Source of the DNA: Dehalococcoidia bacterium
GTDB lineage: Bacteria > Chloroflexota > Dehalococcoidia > GIF9 > AB-539-J10
Direction: 5' to 3'
DNA: 6,725 bases
Assembly: GCA_023129815.1 (NCBI GenBank)
Contig: JAGMBH010000050.1
Coordinates: forward strand, 1-6,725
A model generated the notes under the pieces. It was not told where the DNA came from, did no database searches, and worked only from the letters and a program-made list of their open reading frames with translations. Positions 1 to 4,941 of this stretch are shown piece by piece. Positions within the stretch are counted from its first letter, which is position 1. Each line of letters starts with the position of its first letter. A program made the translations under genes and the position numbers.

Positions 1-1004
1 TCAGCACCAAAGCAAGCGCATCTATCCATCACTGCCACTGCCTTTTTATCCTTAAGGGCCTTTACCACTTCCTCAGTTGGGAAGGGACGAAAGCAACGAA
101 CTTTAAGCATCCCTGCCTTTGTGCCCTTTTCTCGCATCTCATCCACGGCTTCCCTGCAGGCACCTGCCCCTGAACCTATGATCATAATCACTACATCGGC
201 ATCGTCAAGCTTGTAAGGCTCAACTAGTCCATAATACCTTCCGCTAATTTTGCCATATTCCTGCCCGATCTCTGGGATAACTCTTAAGGCGTTATTCATT
301 GCTTCGAATACCTGACGTCTGTGTTCGAAGAAATAATCCCAGTGATCGTAAGCTCCAAAAGTTTTGGGATGATCTATATCTAAGAGGGAATAAAGGGGTT
401 TATACTCTCCAACAAAATTCCTTACCACCTCATCGGGTAAGACTTCAACTCGACCTAAGGTATGCCCTAAAACAAAGCCAGCGTGACCAGACATTATTGG
501 TAGGAGAACATCAGGGTGCTCTGCTATGCGTACCGCCTGGATAAAGTTATCGTAAACTTCTTGATGGTTTTCGGCATAGATTTGAACCCAGCCTGTATCA
601 CGAGATCCCATCATATCGGTCTGGTCTGTAAGTATATTAAGGGGAGCGGCATGAGACCTATTAACCACTGCCATTACAATAGGACAGCGAAGCCCTGAGG
701 CAACCCAGAACATCTCCCACATAAGTTCTAATCCAGGCCCACAAGTAGCCGACATGGCTCGAGCACCAGCACAAGAAGCCCCTATACAGGAGCTCATGGC
801 AGCAAATTCGCTTTCCACGGGGATAAACTCAGTATCTACCAAGCCCTCGGCGACGAATTGGCTGAACTCCATAACAATCTCAGTTTGAGGGGTAACAGGA
901 TAAGCAGCCACGATATCAGGATTTATCTGACGCATTGCTTCAGTAACTGCCTTATCACCTTCAAGCGCCTTGACCTCAGTCTTTTTTACTATGACTTCAC
1001 TCAT
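1..1004 (-). CDS. porA: 2-oxoacid (probably pyruvate):ferredoxin oxidoreductase, alpha subunit, C-terminus cut off by window edge
   Basis: This subunit carries the thiamine-diphosphate-side domain I and domain II of a heterotetrameric pyruvate synthase type enzyme, which interconverts 2-oxoacid + CoA and acyl-CoA + CO2 with ferredoxin in the cytoplasm. My translation gives 334 open residues, and PorA proteins are usually about 390-400, so roughly 60 are missing at the left edge. Visible family motifs are YPVTPQT (residues 35-41), VESEFAAM (63-70, with the Glu expected to contact the TPP aminopyrimidine ring) and DQTDMMGSRDTGW (127-139). A domain II Rossmann-like segment, VVIMIIGSGAGA, lies at 271-282. 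The ATG at 1004 overlaps the delta stop as ATGA. A GGAGG lies 7 bases upstream, inside the delta frame, which implies translational coupling. The substrate is inferred: 2-oxoisovalerate or 2-oxoglutarate relatives share these motifs, but the overall sequence looks most like pyruvate enzymes. Confidence 0.93.
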   Translation of the reverse strand, partial: MSEVIVKKTEVKALEGDKAVTEAMRQINPDIVAAYPVTPQTEIVMEFSQFVAEGLVDTEFIPVESEFAAMSSCIGASCAGARAMSATCGPGLELMWEMFWVASGLRCPIVMAVVNRSHAAPLNILTDQTDMMGSRDTGWVQIYAENHQEVYDNFIQAVRIAEHPDVLLPIMSGHAGFVLGHTLGRVEVLPDEVVRNFVGEYKPLYSLLDIDHPKTFGAYDHWDYFFEHRRQVFEAMNNALRVIPEIGQEYGKISGRYYGLVEPYKLDDADVVIMIIGSGAGACREAVDEMREKGTKAGMLKVRCFRPFPTEEVVKALKDKKAVAVMDRCACFGA

Positions 1005-1303
1005 TCTACTTCCTCCGTTCTTGCTTTAACTTCTTCTATCATGGTGATCACCTTCTTCGGGCACTCATAGGCACAAATTCCACAACCTTTACAATGTTCA
1101 TAATCAATTCCTATTACTTTACTCTCTTTAACTATAATGGAGCCATCTGGACAATAGAGCCAGCAGAACATACAGTGAGTACATTTCTCCATATCAATTA
1201 TTGGACGAAATGTACGCCAAGTGCCTGTCCTGTACAGTACCGAGTTACCTGGTTCGAGAATTACCACACCTGTCTCTAATTCTTTCCAACTCTTTAGCCG
1301 CAT
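1001..1303 (-). CDS. porD: 2-oxoacid:ferredoxin oxidoreductase, delta subunit (2[4Fe-4S] ferredoxin-like)
   Basis: This small electron-transfer subunit passes electrons from the catalytic alpha/beta core to external ferredoxin. The 100-residue protein has two complete CxxCxxCxxxCP motifs: Cys41, 44, 47, 51 and Cys71, 74, 77, 81. Each four-cysteine set is expected to contribute to one of two [4Fe-4S] clusters. The length matches the family, which is usually 80-105 residues. A GTG at 1309 gives an alternative start two codons longer, but the GGAAGGAG ribosome binding site would then sit only one base away. It is 7 bases from the ATG at 1303, so ATG 1303 is preferred. The gene lies 24 bases after the gamma stop and overlaps the alpha ATG by four bases, as expected for one operon producing subunits in equal amounts. 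Confidence 0.95.
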   Translation of the reverse strand: MRLKSWKELETGVVILEPGNSVLYRTGTWRTFRPIIDMEKCTHCMFCWLYCPDGSIIVKESKVIGIDYEHCKGCGICAYECPKKVITMIEEVKARTEEVE

Positions 1304-1327
1304 TTGCACTCTCCTTCCAAAAGATTT

Positions 1328-1909
1328 TTAGCCCGCTTGAACCGTCTCGTAAGCTTTCTCAAAGGCTTTCACATTTCCTACAACAACTACCTCCTTAAAT
1401 TTACCGCCGAGTGATTCCCTAATCATTTTAACCAAATTTCTCTTGGTTACTACTTCGACAGCCCGAGCCAGAGCGCCAAGCATAGGAATGTTGGGGATAT
1501 TTTTACCCAAGTTTTTTATAGAAATGGAAGTAGCGTCAACCGCATATATTCTCCCCTTATAGCCTAACTTAGAACGAATATCAGCTGGAGATTCAGTGGT
1601 ATTGATCACAAGTACCCCGTCCTCCTTAAGCCCAGCCACCACATTGACTTCGTCAAGAAGCGTGGAATCAAGCACCACTACTGCATCAGGTTCAGCGATC
1701 TCACAAAGAGCCCTTATTGGCTTAGTGCTCACCGTAGTAAAGGAGCGCATAGCAGCTCCGGCACGCTCTGCTCCATAATCAGGCAAGCCCAAAAAATACT
1801 TATCTTCAGATTTCCCTGCCTCTGCTAAGATCTTGCTTGCGGTCACTGCTCCTTGACCGCCCCGTCCATGCCACCTTATCCCAATTGGATCTCTTTTTAG
1901 TTGTGCCAT
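1328..1909 (-). CDS. porG: 2-oxoacid:ferredoxin oxidoreductase, gamma subunit
   Basis: The 193-residue protein is the gamma subunit (POR domain), which carries the CoA-associated domain of the heterotetramer. The hallmark glycine-rich segment GIRWHGRGGQGAVTAS is at residues 10-25, and GLPDYGAERAGA follows at 41-52. Both are typical of PorG/PorC. The length fits the family, about 180-195. The reading frame stays open upstream to 2029, but that extension is simply the tRNA-Arg gene read as protein, so I start at ATG 1909. An AAAGGAGG site precedes it by about 10 bases. The gene is first in the gamma-delta-alpha operon and begins 29 bases from the 3' end of the tRNA-Arg. I see no separate promoter in that short gap, so it may be transcribed from the tRNA promoter. 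Confidence 0.95.
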   Translation of the reverse strand: MAQLKRDPIGIRWHGRGGQGAVTASKILAEAGKSEDKYFLGLPDYGAERAGAAMRSFTTVSTKPIRALCEIAEPDAVVVLDSTLLDEVNVVAGLKEDGVLVINTTESPADIRSKLGYKGRIYAVDATSISIKNLGKNIPNIPMLGALARAVEVVTKRNLVKMIRESLGGKFKEVVVVGNVKAFEKAYETVQAG

Positions 1910-1938
1910 ATCATAAACACCTCCTTTAGTTAAGAATG

Positions 1939-2010
1939 TACCCCTGAAGGGACTCGAACCCTTGCACCTGGCTCCGGAGGCCAGCGCTCTATCCTCTGAG
2001 CTACAGGGGC
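1939..2010 (-). tRNA. tRNA-Arg (anticodon CCG)
   Basis: The minus strand folds as a complete 72-base class I cloverleaf. The acceptor stem is GCCCCTG/CAGGGGT with a G-U closing pair, the D-arm is GCTC/GAGC, and the anticodon stem is CTGGC/GCCAG with loop CTCCGGA. The variable loop has four bases, the T-arm is AAGGG/CCCTT with loop TTCGAGT, and the discriminator is A at 1939. The anticodon CCG at 1977-1975 reads CGG. CCA is not encoded, since the bases after the discriminator are CAT, so it would be added enzymatically. It lies between a promoter-like sequence (2020-2048) and the oxidoreductase operon. Confidence 0.97.
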
Positions 2011-2019
2011 CACGAACGC

Positions 2020-2048
2020 AGTTTAGCACTCCAAGGTGATTTAATCAA
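2020..2048 (-). promoter_or_regulatory. Probable sigma-70-type promoter for tRNA-Arg and possibly the por operon
   Basis: On the minus strand, TTGATT (2048-2043) and TAAACT (2025-2020) are separated by 17 bases. Each hexamer matches the consensus at four of six positions. Transcription would start about 7 bases downstream of the -10, within a few bases of the mature tRNA 5' end at 2010. No terminator is visible between the tRNA and porG. Confidence 0.5.
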
Positions 2049-2112
2049 CACTTTTGGATGACCTAGCATTGCTAAAACTTCACACTACTGCTGCACCGCC
2101 ACACCATAGCTT

Positions 2113-3201
2113 TCAGAGTTTGGGCGGCTCTGATTCTGCAATTACAAAGAGAGCATCGCCCTGGCGAATTTTGTACTGGGACTGCGGATTAACCACCATC
2201 ACCCGTTCCTCTTCTGGCAACTTATACAGGATATCAGCGCTTAGTTGCAATCGTAGTTCTTCCGAGTAATTGGTCTCCACAGCCAGGAGAATCATGCGTC
2301 GCTGTGTCAGTACCTGCACCACCTCAGCAAACTCCTTCCCCACCAGTGCATCTGATAAGTGACCATCGTAACGGTAGAACTCACTGCCTATATTGAAGGT
2401 TAATAACTCCGCCACTACGCGCGAAACGCCGTGATTTAAGGCTGAAGCCACAACAAGGTTCCCTCCAAGCTGATCGAGACAAATAATCTCGTCAGCATGG
2501 GCGCGCTCCAAATGCATACGGTTAGCGGAGTTAAGGAGCTGTACACAGGTATGGACTTTTCGGTTTAGAGATTCCACTGCCAGCACCACCATAAGAGCTT
2601 CAGCATCAGCCTCATTAGCACTCTTGGAAAGGTCGGTGAGCACAATAACGCTGTCGGCTCTCATCACCCCAGCTCGAACCAGGTTTTCTTCCTGAGTGGA
2701 GTCACCTTTTATGAACTCAACACGCTCATCTTTTACTGGTCGTTGCTCTGTATTGGCCAGAACCACGATGTGTCGGTATTGCTTCTGGTTAGGCGGCAGT
2801 AGCTGGTTAACGATTCGCTCTCCCTGGAAATTCCAGCCACAGATTACAATGTGACCCGAAAAATTGACCTTTTTCACCATGCTTCCTCCTCTCCTAATGA
2901 ATTCAACAAGCAAGCTTGTGATTTTAGCCGTAATGATGGCTAGAAAGGTAATGCTAGCTATCAGTCCAGCCACAATGCTAATCCGGACTGCTAAGAATGG
3001 GCTTTCTACTATTCCTAATTCGCCAAAGAAAGCAGGTAAGATCAGCGCTGTGGCACTGCCAAGCCCGACCTTCTCATATGCCATAACGGCGAAGGTGGCA
3101 CCAAAGTAGACAAATACTAGCAGGAGAAGGATCGATAACACCGGGCGGTAAATAATCTTTTTCCAAATAAGCCACATAAGGTAGCGGCATTTATGTAGCA
3201 T
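2113..3201 (-). CDS. Two-TM, RCK (TrkA-N) domain ion-channel-like protein with atypical pore region
   Basis: The 362-residue protein has the order of an MthK-like ligand-gated cation channel: a short cytoplasmic N-terminus, TM1 (about 19-41), a re-entrant candidate (about 48-66), TM2 (about 69-98) and two cytoplasmic regulatory segments. The RCK_N/TrkA-N segment begins HIVICGWNFQGERI (117-130). Its ICGW resembles the MthK nucleotide-fold start, and GDST (166-169) follows. The C-terminal RCK_C-like part (about 270-362) contains NPQSQYKIRQGDALFVIAES. The expected potassium filter TVGYG is absent, and the equivalent region reads AFFGELG (57-63). It may therefore conduct another cation, as proposed for CASTOR/POLLUX-like relatives, or be a non-conducting regulator. 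The ATG at 3201 has AGGAAG five bases upstream. It lies 112 bases after a Ca2+/cation exchanger on the same strand, suggesting a shared transcript. Confidence 0.8.
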   Translation of the reverse strand: MLHKCRYLMWLIWKKIIYRPVLSILLLLVFVYFGATFAVMAYEKVGLGSATALILPAFFGELGIVESPFLAVRISIVAGLIASITFLAIITAKITSLLVEFIRRGGSMVKKVNFSGHIVICGWNFQGERIVNQLLPPNQKQYRHIVVLANTEQRPVKDERVEFIKGDSTQEENLVRAGVMRADSVIVLTDLSKSANEADAEALMVVLAVESLNRKVHTCVQLLNSANRMHLERAHADEIICLDQLGGNLVVASALNHGVSRVVAELLTFNIGSEFYRYDGHLSDALVGKEFAEVVQVLTQRRMILLAVETNYSEELRLQLSADILYKLPEEERVMVVNPQSQYKIRQGDALFVIAESEPPKL

Positions 3202-3301
3202 AGGTTCTTCCTAGGGATTCTTCTAACGCTGAGGTGGCATCTGTAATTATCACTGGTATATTATTCCCGGTGGAAAGCTGAGTCAAGAAAAGGGTAATCA
3301 T
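3191..3301 (-). CDS. Possible 36-residue small ORF between exchanger and channel genes
   Basis: An ATG-started frame occupies almost the whole gap between the exchanger stop (3314) and the channel start (3201). It ends 11 bases inside the channel gene in a different frame. The start of the predicted peptide, MITLFLTQLSTGNNIPVIIT, is followed by an acidic DATSALEESLG stretch. There is no transmembrane-length segment and no family I recognise. I see no convincing ribosome binding site before its ATG, which argues against independent translation, though ribosomes terminating 10 bases earlier could reinitiate. The channel's AGGAAG site lies inside it. It could be a coupling leader, a fragment of an older gene, or a chance frame. 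Confidence 0.25.
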   Translation of the reverse strand: MITLFLTQLSTGNNIPVIITDATSALEESLGRTYAT

Positions 3302-3313
3302 TTAAATAAGGGT

Positions 3314-4330
3314 TTACCCTAAGCTTGTGCCTGAGGTAAATAAGGCATAGGCGCCAAAGATATAAAGCCCGATTAAAGCCAGGGCATACCAACTAATGAC
3401 AATAAAAGTCTTGCGCCTCTGTCGTAACCTGAGCCCAAGAATAACAAGAAGGTTCATCACCACTACCACCACAGCAGTAATAAGGTGACTACCCGATACT
3501 GAGGAGAGAATAAATCCCTTGCTATAAAAAACGTCAACCGGGAAAATGACGGTGATATCAAGCATATTAGCGCCTAATACATCGGCGACTGCCATATCTA
3601 TAGCTCCAATACGCAGGGCAGTTGTAGCAACTACCAGCTCGGGTGCCGAGGTAGCGATAGCTAGGAATAAACTGCCAACAAAACTGGCCCCCCAACCAGT
3701 AGTCTCGGCAATCTTATTACCAATGAATGACAGCCATATTCCAGCGGCAATAATTGCTGCCGCGGCCAATGCAAATCTGAGATATGCTGTCTTTGCCGGG
3801 ATCTCCTTATATTGGAGAGAATCAGCTTTCGCTGTGGCCGATTGGTGGCCACGTTCAGAGAGGAACATTTGTCTCATACCTACCAAATACACCACAAGAA
3901 TAATAATGCTTGGTACGCCCACCCGTCCCAGAGCCAATCCAGAAAACCTCGCTCCAGCAAGGATACTCCCAGCGGCAATAGCAATAAGCAATATCCCCCA
4001 GCCAGCCGATGCTGTATGTCTCAGACTTGCTTCGGTCAAGACCGGGGTAGAGCGGTGCAGAATATCTAGCAAAGCCAGGATAGAGAGATTGAACGAGCAA
4101 CTTCCAAAAAGGGTGCCCAAAGCTAAATCGGGGGAAGGGGGCCTAACTAAAGCAACTGAGCTCATACTAGTGACCAGCTCAGGCATGGTAGTAATAGCAG
4201 CAAGAAGCACCAGCCCTATCCATATTCGTCCTAAGCCTGTTTTCTCTGCAATAGCATCCCCATACCAAGCCAACTTCGTCCCTGCAAATAGGATGATGGC
4301 TAGACATAGAACAAACTTGAACCAAATCAA
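3314..4330 (-). CDS. Sodium/calcium exchanger family (CaCA) membrane antiporter
   Basis: The 338-residue integral membrane protein belongs to the CaCA superfamily, which exports Ca2+ (or another cation) in exchange for Na+ or H+. It has two inverted Na_Ca_ex repeats. In alpha-1, TTMPELVTS holds Glu51 and is followed by GSCSFN (76-81). In alpha-2, ATSAPELVVA holds Glu231 and is followed by GANMLDI (253-259). The paired Glu residues, the Asn at 81 and the Asp at 258 match the ion-binding positions known for archaeal NCX_Mj. The hydrophilic loop at about 155-182 separates the halves, and about ten hydrophobic segments are visible, a usual length. An in-frame TAA two codons upstream and the absence of an early ATG make TTG 4330 the start. 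AGGAG lies 9 bases before it. The ion pair is inferred from residues. Confidence 0.9.
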   Translation of the reverse strand: MIWFKFVLCLAIILFAGTKLAWYGDAIAEKTGLGRIWIGLVLLAAITTMPELVTSMSSVALVRPPSPDLALGTLFGSCSFNLSILALLDILHRSTPVLTEASLRHTASAGWGILLIAIAAGSILAGARFSGLALGRVGVPSIIILVVYLVGMRQMFLSERGHQSATAKADSLQYKEIPAKTAYLRFALAAAAIIAAGIWLSFIGNKIAETTGWGASFVGSLFLAIATSAPELVVATTALRIGAIDMAVADVLGANMLDITVIFPVDVFYSKGFILSSVSGSHLITAVVVVVMNLLVILGLRLRQRRKTFIVISWYALALIGLYIFGAYALFTSGTSLG

Positions 4331-4337
4331 AGGTTAT

Positions 4338-4350
4338 AGCTCCTGGAGCT
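4338..4350 (-). promoter_or_regulatory. 13-base palindrome covering the exchanger ribosome binding site
   Basis: The sequence AGCTCC, one central base, then GGAGCT forms an inverted repeat that contains the AGGAG used by the exchanger gene. In RNA it could form a five-pair hairpin with a CAG loop that would partly bury the ribosome binding site. As DNA it could be a small operator. Both readings are inference, and chance is possible at this length. Confidence 0.3.
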
Positions 4351-4365
4351 TAATAACATGAGACA

Positions 4366-4394
4366 ATCATACTATATAAAGGGCGAGCTATAAA
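4366..4394 (-). promoter_or_regulatory. Candidate promoter for the exchanger-channel unit
   Basis: On the minus strand, TTTATA (4394-4389) and TATGAT (4371-4366) are 17 bases apart. The -10 matches the consensus at five of six positions and the -35 at four. It would give a leader of about 30 bases before the TTG start. The region is AT-rich, so false matches are likely, but its placement in the divergent gap is right. Confidence 0.4.
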
Positions 4395-4417
4395 GCACAT
4401 AGCGGGTATGCATCATA

Positions 4418-4426
4418 TGGTATAAT
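4418..4426 (+). promoter_or_regulatory. Extended -10 promoter for the tandem tRNA-Ser genes
   Basis: TGG followed by a perfect TATAAT (4421-4426) forms a consensus extended -10 element, which can function without a good -35; none is visible at 16-18 bases. The start would fall about 4433, roughly 9 bases before the first tRNA-Ser. It is divergent from the exchanger promoter about 50 bases away. Confidence 0.6.
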
Positions 4427-4441
4427 TATTATTCCAGCTAA

Positions 4442-4501
4442 GGAGAGGTGACCGAGTGGTTGATGGTGCCGCTCTCGAAAAGCGGTGGGCAGCAATTGCC
4501 T

Positions 4502-4527
<26 letters not shown>
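4442..4527 (+). tRNA. tRNA-Ser (anticodon CGA)
   Basis: This is an 86-base class II cloverleaf. The acceptor is GGAGAGG/CCTCTCC and the anticodon stem is CCGCT/AGCGG, with loop CTCGAAA giving CGA at 4476-4478 (reads TCG). The long variable arm GGCA/TGCC is typical of serine, the T-arm is GTGGG/CCCAC with loop TTCGAAT, and the discriminator is G at 4527. The next bases are C then GG, so CCA is not encoded. Only one base separates it from the following tRNA. Confidence 0.97.
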
Positions 4528-4617
<90 letters not shown>

Positions 4618-4721
4618 AGGTTGAGAAGAAGTATTGCTAACGCTGTTTCCACTTTGAGGACGTATCAAGAGCAGATTGAGCAATCGGCGGAATAGCGACT
4701 CAGAGACTAAGGAGGATTCCA
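4618..4721 (+). other. Intergenic stretch between tRNA-Ser(GGA) and the patatin remnant
   Basis: No intact gene is visible here. A short frame from TTG 4622 to TAG 4695 reads as a 24-residue helix-like peptide ending TYQEQIEQSAE, with no ribosome binding site or recognised family. It could be a gene remnant or chance. No T-rich hairpin terminator follows the tRNAs. A strong AAGGAGG (4709-4715) sits just before the patatin remnant. Confidence 0.5.
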
Positions 4722-4857
4722 ATGTCTAAAATCCCAAAAATTGGTTTAGTTTTAAGTGGTGGCGCTGCTCGTGGCCTAGCTCGTAAGATATATTGCCAAG
4801 ACTGCGAGAAAAGATGCGCTGTCCCTAGATGATGGTTTCCGTAGGACTTGCCATTAA
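4722..4857 (+). pseudogene. Truncated patatin-like phospholipase (RssA/YchK type), N-terminal remnant
   Basis: A good ribosome binding site (AAGGAGG, 6 bases upstream) leads into a frame beginning MSKIPKIGLVLSGGAARGLA. This is the classic start of bacterial patatin-like proteins, with the glycine-rich oxyanion-hole segment SGGAARG at residues 12-18. Intact members have about 250-320 residues, with a GxSxG nucleophile and a DG/A partner of the dyad. Here similarity stops after residue 20, where HIGVL is expected, and the frame ends at TGA 4832 after 36 residues. The +1 frame continues from 4783 to TAA 4857 as a 24-residue tail ending LDDGFRRTCH. That tail may be the old C-terminus joined by an internal deletion with frameshift, but it is unassigned. 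No catalytic Ser or Asp remains, so it cannot be an active lipase. Confidence 0.8.
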
Positions 4858-4888
4858 ATGGACTTTGCTCTTCTCTGGCAGCAGCAAG

Positions 4889-4897
4889 TGTTACAAT
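4889..4897 (+). promoter_or_regulatory. Candidate extended -10 promoter for pyruvate, phosphate dikinase
   Basis: TG, one base, then TACAAT (4892-4897) resembles an extended -10. The -35 region at normal spacing is poor, and the nearest TTG-type hexamer (4865-4870) is 21 bases away. The predicted start near 4904 gives a leader of about 38 bases before the ATG. The remaining intergenic bases to 4941 hold no further feature beyond the ribosome binding site. Confidence 0.4.
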
Positions 4898-4941
4898 ATA
4901 CAAGGTGTCTAAAATCAAAGACTGAAAAGAGGGGATAAAAA

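Noticed and set aside
299..698. Short plus-strand frames within the alpha-subunit region
   Set aside because: They lie opposite a continuous, motif-rich PorA reading frame and have no supporting ribosome binding sites or family features.
1910..2029. 40-residue N-terminal extension of the gamma subunit frame
   Set aside because: It is the tRNA-Arg gene and its flank read as protein (SSEDRALASGARCKGSSPFRG-like). The ATG at 1909 has its own GGAGG.
2060..2076. TAGC-AAT-GCTA hairpin after the channel gene as a terminator
   Set aside because: It has only four to five pairs and no T run in the direction of transcription.
3302..3320. GGGTAAACCC followed by TTATTT after the exchanger stop as a terminator
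   Set aside because: The stem is only three or four pairs with a tiny loop and a broken T run, too weak for an intrinsic terminator.
3546..4361. Long 271-residue plus-strand frame opposite the exchanger
   Set aside because: The minus-strand protein has complete CaCA motifs and membrane segments. The opposite frame has no recognisable domain and is a shadow.
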